DNA of 64,000 nucleotides from Nocardia aurantia (lineage in GTDB: Bacteria; Actinomycetota; Actinomycetes; Mycobacteriales; Mycobacteriaceae): the NCBI RefSeq assembly GCF_009604425.1, contig NZ_WEGI01000006.1, positions 62,001-126,000 on the forward strand, given 5' to 3'. Position numbers and translations under genes: made by a program. Below are positions 25,357 to 33,015 of this stretch, one piece after another (within the stretch, counting starts at the first letter, position 1; each line of letters opens with the position of its first letter). Below the pieces are notes generated by a model. That model was not told the DNA's origin. It did not search any database and saw only the letters and a program-made list of their open reading frames with translations.

Positions 25357-25731
25357 ATGCCCCGCTTCGGTGAACCGTGGTTCGACGACCAGGCCGGTCC
25401 CCTGGTCCGCCCGTACACCGTCACCCGCGGCCGCACGCTCGGCGCCGGCCGCGAATTGGACATGCTGACAGTGGTGATGACGAAGTCGTCGCCGACGCCG
25501 CTACGACGGCCGGAACCGGAATACCCGGAGATACTCCGCCTGTGCACGACACCGCAATCCGTGGCCGAGGTGTCGGCGATACTGCGACTTCCGTTGGCGG
25601 TGACCAAGATTCTCGTGGCTGATCTGATCGGCGACGGTCACCTGAACTTCCGGGCGCCCGACCGCCCCGGCGCCGGCACCCACGACCTGACCACACTGCG
25701 AGCCGTACTCGACGGAATCCGAAAGCTGTAG
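25357..25731 (+). CDS. DUF742 domain protein (conservon CvnC-like)
   Basis: 124 residues with the DUF742 pattern: VRPYTVTRGRTLGAGRELDML, LRLCTTPQSVAEVSAIL, LPLAVTKILVADLIGDGHL and a final TTLRAVLDGIRKL. It lies 12 bases after the sensor gene and has no clear Shine-Dalgarno, so it may depend on coupling. Together with 23329-25344 it forms a two-gene reduced conservon; the roadblock and GTPase genes that normally complete it are absent on both sides. Confidence 0.88.
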   Translation: MPRFGEPWFDDQAGPLVRPYTVTRGRTLGAGRELDMLTVVMTKSSPTPLRRPEPEYPEILRLCTTPQSVAEVSAILRLPLAVTKILVADLIGDGHLNFRAPDRPGAGTHDLTTLRAVLDGIRKL

Positions 25732-25847
25732 AAAACTCACGCCGCGCCCACCGGACGACGGGCAGGTCGGATACGGCCATCCGGCTGTGCGCCGCTTCCC
25801 AGGCCGATCGTCCCCTGCGCCGGGCTGCGGTCGCGTCTCGTATGCTG

Positions 25848-26060
25848 GTCGGTGCAGCTGGTTCGCCCGTGGTGGAGCTGAGGAGCCCCGAACCCACCGC
25901 GCGGCGTCGAAGCCTCCGGTGACGAATTCGTGTCCCGCGGAGGTGAGAGGGAACCCGGTGAGAATCCGGGACTGTCCCGCAGCGGTGAACGGGAACGACA
26001 GCCGTCATGAGCACTGGGCGCACAGCCCGGGAAGCGACGGCCGGTAGGAAAAGCCGTGGC
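25848..26060 (+). ncRNA. Cobalamin riboswitch (metE leader)
   Basis: The conserved cobalamin-riboswitch core is plain at 25949-25988: GGGAACCCGGTG, then AATCCGGGACTG, then TCCCGCAGCGGTGA. A degenerate B12-box-like AGCCCGGGAAG...GGCC follows at about 26023-26043. The upstream GGTGCAGCTGGTT and the paired CCTCCG/CGGAGG arm fit the peripheral stems. A -10-like TATGCT lies at 25841. Downstream, the self-complementary GCGCCGCGGCGC at about 26072 may belong to the expression platform. Adenosyl- or methylcobalamin would bind and shut off metE when B12 is available. Confidence 0.93.
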
Positions 26061-26130
26061 AGCGCCGCGGCGCGGTTCCAGTGTGCGCTCGATGGGTGGC
26101 GGTCTTCCCTGCTGACGATGGAGCACAACA

Positions 26131-28401
26131 GTGCCGAACGCTGAGACAACTTTCACCGCGACGGTGCTCGGGGCGCCGCGCATCGGTCCTCGCCGCGAGC
26201 TCAAGCGGGCCGTCGAATCGTACTGGGCCGGCCGCGTGGACGCGGCCGAGTTGCACCGGGTCTCCGCCGCGCTGCGGACCGCGCAGCTGACGTCGATGCG
26301 CGACGCGGGCCTGGATTCGGTGCCGGTGGGCACCTTCTCCTACTACGACCACATGCTGGACACCGCGGTGCTGCTCGGCGCCCTGCCGCAGCGGGTACTG
26401 GACATCGACGACCGGCTGGACCGCTACTTCGCGGCGGCGCGCGGCACCGAAACCGTTGCGCCACTGGAGATGACAAAATGGTTCGACACCAACTACCACT
26501 ACATCGTGCCGGAGATCGCCGCCGGCACCCGCTTCGCACTGCACCCGGAGAAGCCACTGGCCGAACTGCGTGAGGCGCTCGACCTCGGGGTGCCCGCCCG
26601 GCCGGTCATCGTCGGCCCGGTCACATTCCTGAAACTCGCCAAAACCACCGACGACAGCGACCCGCTGGACCGGGTGGGCGACCTGATCCCGCTGTACGGG
26701 CAGTTGCTGGCGCAGCTGGCCGAGGCCGGCGCGCAGTGGGTGCAGCTGGACGAACCGTCGCTGGTCACCGATCTGTCCCCGGCCGAACTGGCCGCCGTGG
26801 AGACGGTGTACCGCATCCTGGCGGCTACGACCGCGCGGCCGTCGATCCTTGTCGCCACCTACTTCGGCCGGCTCGGCGCCACGCTGCCGCTGCTGGCGGG
26901 GACCGGCGTCGAAGCCGTCGCGGTCGACTTCGTGGCCGGCGGCGATGCCGACCTGCGGGCCGCGCGATCGCTGACCGGCACCCTGCTGGTCGCGGGCATC
27001 GTCGACGGCCGCAACGTGTGGCGCATCGATCCCGATCCGGCGCTGGCCCGGCTCACCGAGCTGCGCGACGCGGGTGTGCGAGTCGCCGTGTCGAGTTCGT
27101 GCTCGCTGCTGCACGTGCCCTACAGTCTGACCTCGGAGACCGGACTCGAGGACCGGCTGAAGTCCTGGCTGGCCTTCGGTGACGAGAAGATCGACGAGGT
27201 CCGGTGGCTGGCCACCGCCCTGCACGAGGGGCAGGACGGTGTCGCCCAGCAACTCGAGGTGGCGCGGACCGCGGTGCGCGACCGCCACGCCGACGCCCGG
27301 TTGCGCGTCGCGGACGTGCGCGACCGGCTCGCCGCCCTCGACGCCGGCGACACCGGCCGGGCGCCCGCCGAGGAACGGCGCACCCTGCAGCAGGACCGCC
27401 TGGGCCTGCCGCTGCTGCCGACCACCACCATCGGCTCCTATCCGCAGACCGGCCGGATCCGGCTGGCCCGCGCGGCACGGGCGCGCGGCGAGATCGACGC
27501 GGCCGAGTACGCCCGGCGGATGCGCGCCGAGATAGCGGAAGTCGTTGCGCTGCAAGAGGAGATCGGGCTCGACGTGCTCGTGCACGGCGAGCCGGAGCGC
27601 AACGACATGGTGCAGTACTTCGCCGAGCAACTGGACGGCTTCGCCGCCACGGCCTGGGGCTGGGTGCAGTCCTACGGCTCGCGCTGCGTGCGGCCGCCGA
27701 TCCTGTTCGGCGACGTCGTCCGGCCCGCGCCGATGACCGTGGACTGGATCTCGTACGCGCAGTCGCTGACACCGAAACCGGTGAAGGGCATGCTGACCGG
27801 CCCGGTCACGATCCTGGCCTGGTCCTTCGTCCGCGACGACCAGCCACCGGCCGACACCGCGCGGCAGATCGCGCTGGCGATCCGGGACGAGACCGTCGAT
27901 CTCGAGGCGTCCGGCACGGCGATCATTCAGGTGGACGAGCCGGCGCTGCGGGAGTTGCTGCCGCTGCGCCACGCCGATCAACCCGACTACCTGGCATGGG
28001 CGGTCGCGGCGTTCCGGCTGGCCACCTCGGGTGTCGCGGACGCCACCCAGGTGCACACCCACCTGTGCTACTCGGAATTCGGTGAGATCATCGGCGCCAT
28101 CGCGGAACTCGACGCCGACGTCACCTCGATCGAGGCGGCCCGCTCGCACATGGAGGTGCTCGACGACCTCAACGCGATCGGATTCGATCTCGGGGTCGGC
28201 CCGGGCGTCTACGACATCCACTCGCCGCGCGTGCCGAGCGTGGACGAGATCACCGCCTCGCTCCGGCAGGCCCTGAAAGCCGTTCCGGCCCAGCGCTTGT
28301 GGGTCAACCCGGACTGCGGTCTGAAGACCCGCGGCACCGCCGAGGTGAGCGCGTCACTGCGCAATCTGGTCGCGGCCGCGGCGGCCGTGCGGCAGTTCTG
28401 A
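26131..28401 (+). CDS. metE: 5-methyltetrahydropteroyltriglutamate--homocysteine methyltransferase (cobalamin-independent methionine synthase)
   Basis: 756 residues, full length. MetE makes methionine by moving the methyl group of polyglutamated methyl-THF to homocysteine without B12. The N-terminal duplicated barrel starts with [20 protein letters not shown]. The C-terminal catalytic barrel begins [10 protein letters not shown]. Zinc ligands are His644 and Cys646 (HTHLCYSEF) and Cys729 (NPDCGLKTR), matching E. coli positions 641, 643 and 726. GTG 26131 has GGAG eight bases upstream. The cobalamin riboswitch in front explains its regulation: it is the B12-sparing isozyme. The adjacent cobalt and B12 genes fit. 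Confidence 0.97.
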   Translation: MPNAETTFTATVLGAPRIGPRRELKRAVESYWAGRVDAAELHRVSAALRTAQLTSMRDAGLDSVPVGTFSYYDHMLDTAVLLGALPQRVLDIDDRLDRYFAAARGTETVAPLEMTKWFDTNYHYIVPEIAAGTRFALHPEKPLAELREALDLGVPARPVIVGPVTFLKLAKTTDDSDPLDRVGDLIPLYGQLLAQLAEAGAQWVQLDEPSLVTDLSPAELAAVETVYRILAATTARPSILVATYFGRLGATLPLLAGTGVEAVAVDFVAGGDADLRAARSLTGTLLVAGIVDGRNVWRIDPDPALARLTELRDAGVRVAVSSSCSLLHVPYSLTSETGLEDRLKSWLAFGDEKIDEVRWLATALHEGQDGVAQQLEVARTAVRDRHADARLRVADVRDRLAALDAGDTGRAPAEERRTLQQDRLGLPLLPTTTIGSYPQTGRIRLARAARARGEIDAAEYARRMRAEIAEVVALQEEIGLDVLVHGEPERNDMVQYFAEQLDGFAATAWGWVQSYGSRCVRPPILFGDVVRPAPMTVDWISYAQSLTPKPVKGMLTGPVTILAWSFVRDDQPPADTARQIALAIRDETVDLEASGTAIIQVDEPALRELLPLRHADQPDYLAWAVAAFRLATSGVADATQVHTHLCYSEFGEIIGAIAELDADVTSIEAARSHMEVLDDLNAIGFDLGVGPGVYDIHSPRVPSVDEITASLRQALKAVPAQRLWVNPDCGLKTRGTAEVSASLRNLVAAAAAVRQF

Positions 28402-28407
28402 CGACCG

Positions 28408-28445
28408 CGCTCGTGGATCCCCTTGCCGAGTGGGACCCACGAGCG
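28408..28445 (+). terminator. Hairpin terminator after metE
   Basis: CGCTCGTGG at 28408-28416 pairs with CCACGAGCG at 28437-28445, with an inner CCC/GGG pairing possible. It begins six bases after the metE stop. There is no U-run, as is usual for actinobacterial terminators. Confidence 0.6.
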
Positions 28446-28519
28446 TCCGGTTCGGTGCGTCCCATCAGGTGGACGGCTCCGGGTGCCGGGATTGACCGTT
28501 TCCGCCGATCACTCGTATC

Positions 28520-28640
28520 GTGATTCGGACGATACGTGTGGAATCCGGTGCAATCCCGGAGCGGTCGCGCCACTGTGAGCATCCCGGTCAGGCGGGTGCG
28601 AGTCAGACCCGCCGCGTCGTCTGTTCGACCGCCCATGGGG
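28520..28640 (+). ncRNA. Cobalamin riboswitch (cbtB leader)
   Basis: The core GGAATCCGGTGCAATCCCGG, then AGCGGTCGCGCCACTGTGA, lies at 28540-28578. A B12 box with GAGTCAGACCCGCC is at about 28600-28613. This is the short, cobalt-transporter type of the cobalamin riboswitch, distinct in layout from the metE one. An 8-base inverted repeat CGTATCGT/ACGATACG (28514-28536) precedes the core. The AAAGGAG of cbtB is 50 bases downstream, so control could act on translation initiation. Confidence 0.9.
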
Positions 28641-28671
28641 ACGCGAAATCCCCCGCTCAAAGGAGTCATCA

Positions 28672-28884
28672 GTGGCTACGTCCTACGCTCCCCGCTCCGG
28701 CCTCGGCGCCGTATCCTTCTCCATCCCGACACCGGTATGGCTGATCGGCACCACGTTGCTGGCCCTGCTGGTCCTCTATTTCGTCGGCATCGATCAGGGT
28801 GCCGTCTCGATCTTCGGCAGCGATATGCACGTACACGAGTTCGTGCACGACGGCCGGCACTTCCTCGGTTTCCCCTGCCACTAG
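28672..28884 (+). CDS. cbtB: Cobalt transporter subunit CbtB
   Basis: 70 residues: one transmembrane helix (TPVWLIGTTLLALLVLYFVG) and a C-terminal metal-binding tail with five His and one Cys (MHVHEFVHDGRHFLGFPCH). This is the CbtB family, predicted with CbtA to take up cobalt for B12 synthesis. GTG 28672 follows AAAGGAG. It is preceded by a cobalamin riboswitch and followed 22 bases later by cbtA, the standard arrangement. Confidence 0.95.
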   Translation: MATSYAPRSGLGAVSFSIPTPVWLIGTTLLALLVLYFVGIDQGAVSIFGSDMHVHEFVHDGRHFLGFPCH

Positions 28885-28906
28885 TCGCGGGAGACGGGCA
28901 ACCGAT

Positions 28907-29755
28907 ATGGAGAAAAGCATCATCGGCCGAGGCGTCCTGCTGGGCGCACTCGGCGGATTACTCGCGTTCGTCTTCGCCCGGATCATGGTCGAGCCCCTCA
29001 TCGATCGGGCCATCGACTACGAATCCGGCCGCGACGACGCCCAGATGACCCTGGACAAGGTGGCCGGAAAACCCATGGGAGACATGGGACCGGAGATCTT
29101 CACCCGCGGCCAGCAACAGAACCTGGGCCTGCCCTTCGGCATGATCCTGTTCGGCGCGGCGATGGGCGCCCTGTTCGCCGTGGTCTACTACCTGGCCATC
29201 CGCCGGGCCGGCAAGATCACCGCACGCAATCTGGCACTACTGGTGTCCGGCGGAATGTTCCTGGCCTTGTACGCCGTGCCGTTCCTGAAGTATCCGGCCA
29301 ACCCGCCATCGATCGGGCATGCCGACACCATCGAGGCCCGCACCGCGCTGTACCTGGCCATGATCGTGATCAGTGTCGTGGCGCTGCTGGCGGCCACCTA
29401 CCTGGGCCGCAGACTGGCTGCCCGGCTGGGCAATTGGACCGCCTCCCTCGCCGTGGCCGTATCGTACGCCGTGGTGACGGGAGTGGTCATGCTGTTCCTC
29501 CCCTCGCTGGGGCACCTCTCGTCGAACGAGTCGGCTTTCGGCGACTTCGACAGCGAGACACCACAACCGCTGAAGGATCCGTCGGGCACGATCGTCTACC
29601 CGGGTTTCCCGGCCGACGACCTGTACCACTTCCGGCTGTATTCCTTTGCCGCCCAGCTGATCCTGTGGGTGGTCATCGGCGTCGGCTTCGCCTGGCAGGC
29701 CCCGCGCCTGCTCGGCCACCGCGCGCCCGTAACCGCCGCCGAAGCGGCCGCATGA
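28907..29755 (+). CDS. cbtA: Cobalt transporter CbtA
   Basis: 282 residues. An integral membrane protein with about five to six helices (for example GVLLGALGGLLAFVFARIMVEPLI, GMILFGAAMGALFAVVYYLAI, and LFLPSLGHLSSNESAFGDFDSET in an external loop). It starts MEKSIIGRGVLLGALGG, typical of CbtA, the predicted cobalt permease paired with CbtB. ATG 28907 lies in the frame after the cbtB stop. It shares the B12 riboswitch upstream of cbtB. A strong hairpin follows at 29816. Confidence 0.93.
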   Translation: MEKSIIGRGVLLGALGGLLAFVFARIMVEPLIDRAIDYESGRDDAQMTLDKVAGKPMGDMGPEIFTRGQQQNLGLPFGMILFGAAMGALFAVVYYLAIRRAGKITARNLALLVSGGMFLALYAVPFLKYPANPPSIGHADTIEARTALYLAMIVISVVALLAATYLGRRLAARLGNWTASLAVAVSYAVVTGVVMLFLPSLGHLSSNESAFGDFDSETPQPLKDPSGTIVYPGFPADDLYHFRLYSFAAQLILWVVIGVGFAWQAPRLLGHRAPVTAAEAAA

Positions 29756-29815
29756 GGGGTGGCCACCCGAGGGTGCCACCCGTCCGATTCTTCTGAGGCA
29801 CAAGGTCACAGCGAC

Positions 29816-29851
29816 CGACAGGCCGCCCGGCTACCTCCGGGCGGCCTGTCG
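29816..29851 (+). terminator. Strong hairpin terminator after cbtA
   Basis: A perfect 15-bp stem, CGACAGGCCGCCCGG at 29816-29830 and its complement at 29837-29851, with a 6-base loop CTACCT. It lies 60 bases after the cbtA stop and before the regulator at 29975. No U-run; it is an I-shaped terminator in style. Confidence 0.75.
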
Positions 29852-29974
29852 CGCGTACCGGTGAGGTCGGCCTCGGCGGCGCTCGCGCGGCCGCCGACGG
29901 TCCCGCGGGGTGTAACCTGGTTACTCGACGATGGTTCACGAGGTGTCGTAGCCACCCAGGGAAAGGTCCAGAGG

Positions 29975-31180
29975 TTGATTACGCCGACCAATCCGTCACG
30001 CCCCCTCCACCGCAGTACATTCATCGCCGAAAACCTGACCGCGCTGGCCTACGCGATCGCGGACCGGCTCATGGTCGACGAGACGATCGCGCGGGGCGCC
30101 CGATACGGCGAGATCGTCTCCACCACGAATACGTGCCTGAAACTCGCCAGTGCGCTGATGGGCAGGCGTGGCGGCGGCGAGATACTGATCGAGTTGGAGC
30201 AGTACGCCGCGCGGTGCGCCCACAACGACGTCCCACTCGCTTTCCTCACCGGTTGCCTGCACAAGGGCATGCGAATTCTGCTCGACGAATTGGCGCAGGA
30301 AAGCGGCAGTCCAGCGGATCGCGAGATCATGCGATTCCTCTTCGAGGCACTGCTGTCGGCCACCACGGCCGTATCCAGGTCATATCTGCGGGAACTCGCC
30401 CGCGTGGGCGACCGGCCGGATCGGGCGGTGCACGCGGTGGCCGCGGCACTTCTCTCGGGACGGGATCCGACGATCCTGGCCCGATCGAACGGAATAACGA
30501 TCGCCGAGAAATACTGGGTATTCGCGGCGGCGTTCACGCAACCATTGGAGGATCGCGCCGAGATCAGGCGCTGGTGGTCCGGCCGCCACAACGATCTCGC
30601 CGTGAGATATCCCGATGTGCTGGTCGTCGCGGGCCCGCGCGGCGCTACCCTGCTCGTTCCGACCGCGCAGCTGCCCGCCGGCGACACCACGGCCGCCGCG
30701 GACGACTTCTTCCGCACCCTGGATCGAGAGGTTCACCTGGTCGTGTTGCAGGGAGCGAAATCCGACTTGCGCAGAACCGCGGATCACGCGCACGAACTGG
30801 TCACGCTCGCCCGGCGGCGCGGACTGCCGCCGGGCCTGTACCGCCTCGACGACCTAGCGATCGAGCATCTGCTCTCCCAACCCGGAACCGAACGGGACCA
30901 TCTCGCGGCGATCGTCGCACCCATCATCCCGGTACCCCATCTGCTGGAGACGCTGCGCCGGCATGTCCACAACAATCTCGACAGGCGAAGGACCGCAACC
31001 GATCTCACGATCCACGTGAACACGCTCGATTATCGCCTGTCCAGGATCCAGCAGCTGACCGGACTGGACGTGCGAATCCCGGATCAGCTGTTCCGAATTC
31101 GAATGGGCCTGATCGCCCACGAGAACACCGGCCTCGACGAGCGGCCACCGCCGGCCATGAGCGCCGCCGCCGGGCGATGA
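29975..31180 (+). CDS. PucR/CdaR-type helix-turn-helix regulator
   Basis: About 401 residues from the TTG at 29975 (GGGAAAGG nine bases upstream); the exact start is uncertain. A helical N-terminal sensor-like region is followed by a GGDEF-like middle domain (PDVLVVAGPRGATLLVP). The C-terminal HTH_30 domain is RRHVHNNLDRRRTATDLTIHVNTLDYRLSRIQQLTGLD (residues about 345-385). Its stop lies two bases from the stop of the convergent NiCoT gene. A possible operator GTAACC-T-GGTTAC is at 29912-29924. Target genes and signal are unknown; there is no catabolic operon beside it. Confidence 0.85.
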   Translation: MITPTNPSRPLHRSTFIAENLTALAYAIADRLMVDETIARGARYGEIVSTTNTCLKLASALMGRRGGGEILIELEQYAARCAHNDVPLAFLTGCLHKGMRILLDELAQESGSPADREIMRFLFEALLSATTAVSRSYLRELARVGDRPDRAVHAVAAALLSGRDPTILARSNGITIAEKYWVFAAAFTQPLEDRAEIRRWWSGRHNDLAVRYPDVLVVAGPRGATLLVPTAQLPAGDTTAAADDFFRTLDREVHLVVLQGAKSDLRRTADHAHELVTLARRRGLPPGLYRLDDLAIEHLLSQPGTERDHLAAIVAPIIPVPHLLETLRRHVHNNLDRRRTATDLTIHVNTLDYRLSRIQQLTGLDVRIPDQLFRIRMGLIAHENTGLDERPPPAMSAAAGR

Positions 31181-31181
31181 T

Positions 31182-32300
31182 CTACTCGCCGGCCTCTGGT
31201 GCGGCGGTCCAGCGCTGCTCGATCCGCCCGTACCGCCAGGTCGCCAGTGCGATCACCCAGGTGAGGACGAACAAGCCGACGATCAGATAACCGACGAGGT
31301 TGAGGTCCAGTCCGGCGAGCCGATCCCAGAGCCCGCCGGACCATCCGAACCGGTCCGCCAGCAGTCCGAGTAATTCGATCGTGCCGACGATCAGCGCGAC
31401 CGCCACCGACAGGGCGGTGATCGTGATGTTGTAGAACACCTTGCGCACCGGTTTCGCGAACGCCCAGCCGTAGGCGAAATTCATGAAACTGCCATCGATC
31501 GTGTCCAGCAGGCTCATCCCGGCCGCGAACAGGACGGGCAGGCACAGGATCGCGTACCACGGCAGACCCCCCGCGGCGCTCGTACCCGCGAGCACCAGCA
31601 GCGCGACCTCGGTCGCGGTGTCGAAGCCGAGCCCGAACAACACCCCGACCGGATACATCTGCCAGGGCCGGGTGATCACCCGCAGCACCGGCGCCAGCAA
31701 TCGATTGAACAGACCTCGTTGGGCCAGTTGCCTTTCCAGCTCGGCCTCGTCGTATCCGCCGGTCCGCATCCGCCGGAACACCCGGACCACGTTCACGAGC
31801 ACGATGATGTTCAGGATCGCGATGACATACAGGAACGTGCCCGACACGGTCGTGCCGATCAACCCGGTGTAGCGATGCAACGCCGACGAATCGTCCTCGA
31901 CCGGGCCGGCCAGCGCGCGCACCCCCAGCGACAGCAGCAACGCCAGCGCGAACACGACGGTCGAATGTCCCAGGGAGAAGAAGAATCCGACCGACAGCGG
32001 CCGCTGACCGTCGTTCATCAATTTGCGGGTGGTGTTGTCGATCGCCGCGATGTGGTCGGCGTCGAAGGCGTGCCGCAACCCCAGGGTGTAGGCGGTCAGC
32101 CCGACCCCGATGCCGAGGGTCCGGTCACCGAGGCCGACATGATGCGGGGCCACGAACGCGACCAGCGTCACCCAGCCCAGCACATGCAACCCGATGATCC
32201 CCACGGCCACCGCGGCCAGCCGCAGCCATTCGGTCCGGGTGAGCGACAGCCGATCGGACAATGATCGAAACGGTTTGCGCTGCTGCGCAAGTGACGCCAT
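31182..32300 (-). CDS. NiCoT family nickel/cobalt transporter
   Basis: 372 residues with about eight transmembrane helices. The family signature HAFDADHIAAIDN (metal selectivity, helix II) is intact. Also present are FFFSLGHSTVVF, the LGFDTATEVALL motif and the GMSLLDTIDGSFM motif, as in HoxN/NixA-type permeases that import Ni2+ and/or Co2+. ATG 32300 is preceded by AGAGGGG. It is divergent from a Fur-family gene, and a Nur-type box lies between them, pointing to nickel as the regulated metal. Nickel versus cobalt preference cannot be settled from sequence. Confidence 0.95.
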   Translation of the reverse strand: MASLAQQRKPFRSLSDRLSLTRTEWLRLAAVAVGIIGLHVLGWVTLVAFVAPHHVGLGDRTLGIGVGLTAYTLGLRHAFDADHIAAIDNTTRKLMNDGQRPLSVGFFFSLGHSTVVFALALLLSLGVRALAGPVEDDSSALHRYTGLIGTTVSGTFLYVIAILNIIVLVNVVRVFRRMRTGGYDEAELERQLAQRGLFNRLLAPVLRVITRPWQMYPVGVLFGLGFDTATEVALLVLAGTSAAGGLPWYAILCLPVLFAAGMSLLDTIDGSFMNFAYGWAFAKPVRKVFYNITITALSVAVALIVGTIELLGLLADRFGWSGGLWDRLAGLDLNLVGYLIVGLFVLTWVIALATWRYGRIEQRWTAAPEAGE

Positions 32301-32354
32301 GACGAACCCCTCTGCACGAAACCGGGTGCTTCGACGGTAGAGCCACACCACCCT

Positions 32355-32377
32355 TTCTTGCAACTCATTCGCAAGAA
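32355..32377. promoter_or_regulatory. Nur-type operator (nickel regulator box)
   Basis: TTGCAA-CTCAT-TCGCAA at 32358-32374 matches the Streptomyces Nur consensus TTGCAA-N5-TTGCAA at all but one position. It lies inside a TTCTTGC/GCAAGAA inverted repeat (32355-32377). The box is in the divergent region 55 bases from the transporter start and 95 bases before the Fur-family ATG, where one dimer could repress either promoter. Confidence 0.7.
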
Positions 32378-32471
32378 GCGCCGAGCACTCGCCCGCCGCG
32401 AAGCCGCCCGGCACCGGGATCCGCCGAGCCCGAAGTGGCGTGCGCACCGGATGCGGCGGCAGACTGGGGCC

Positions 32472-32936
32472 ATGGCACGGGCCGACCACGATCTCCATCC
32501 CGAACCGGCGGGACAGCGGTATGCGCGACAACTGCTGCGTGGTCACGGATTGCGTTGCACCGTACCGCGTCTGGTGGTGCTGTCGGCGCTCGAATCAGCG
32601 CGCGACCGCGGCCATCTGACCGTCGCCCAGATTCGGGACGAAGTGAGCGCGGCCGGTCACGAGGTGGATCTGACCACCGTCTACCGCACCGTCTCGACAC
32701 TGGTCGACGCCACCGTGCTGCACGCGCTGGTCGTCGACGAACGGGTCGCGAGTTACGGGCTCACCGACACACCCCATCATCACGCGGTGTGCACCGGATG
32801 CGGTGCGATCGACGAAGTTCCGGCGGCGGACCTCAGCGCCGCCCTGGCCGCGGCCCGCAGCGGCAGCCGATTCGCCCTGCCCGACACCGCGGGCCTCACG
32901 CTCCACGGCCTCTGCCCCACCTGCCAGCGCGCCTGA
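32472..32936 (+). CDS. nur: Fur family metalloregulator, probably Nur
   Basis: 154 residues. The winged-helix domain (RYARQLLRGHGLRCTVPRLVVLSAL, and LTTVYRTVSTLVDATVLHAL) is followed by a dimerisation/metal domain with the HHHAVCTGCGAIDEV metal site and a CTGC...CPTC zinc-binding cysteine set. ATG 32472 is used; there is no strong Shine-Dalgarno. The divergent NiCoT gene and the Nur-type box between them suggest the nickel-sensing member rather than Fur or Zur. That is inference from context; the Ni-site histidines cannot be confirmed by eye. Confidence 0.88.
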   Translation: MARADHDLHPEPAGQRYARQLLRGHGLRCTVPRLVVLSALESARDRGHLTVAQIRDEVSAAGHEVDLTTVYRTVSTLVDATVLHALVVDERVASYGLTDTPHHHAVCTGCGAIDEVPAADLSAALAAARSGSRFALPDTAGLTLHGLCPTCQRA

Positions 32937-33015
32937 TCCGCCTGTGCCACAACGCCCGCGGCCCTCGATCGTCCGCCGCGGCCGGCCGGCACATGGTCCG
33001 GGGCAACGGAATTCG

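Noticed and set aside
26005..28221. A 738-codon minus-strand frame
   Set aside because: It is wholly antisense to metE and its composition (Arg, Gln, Val, Gly) is that of a mirrored high-GC gene.
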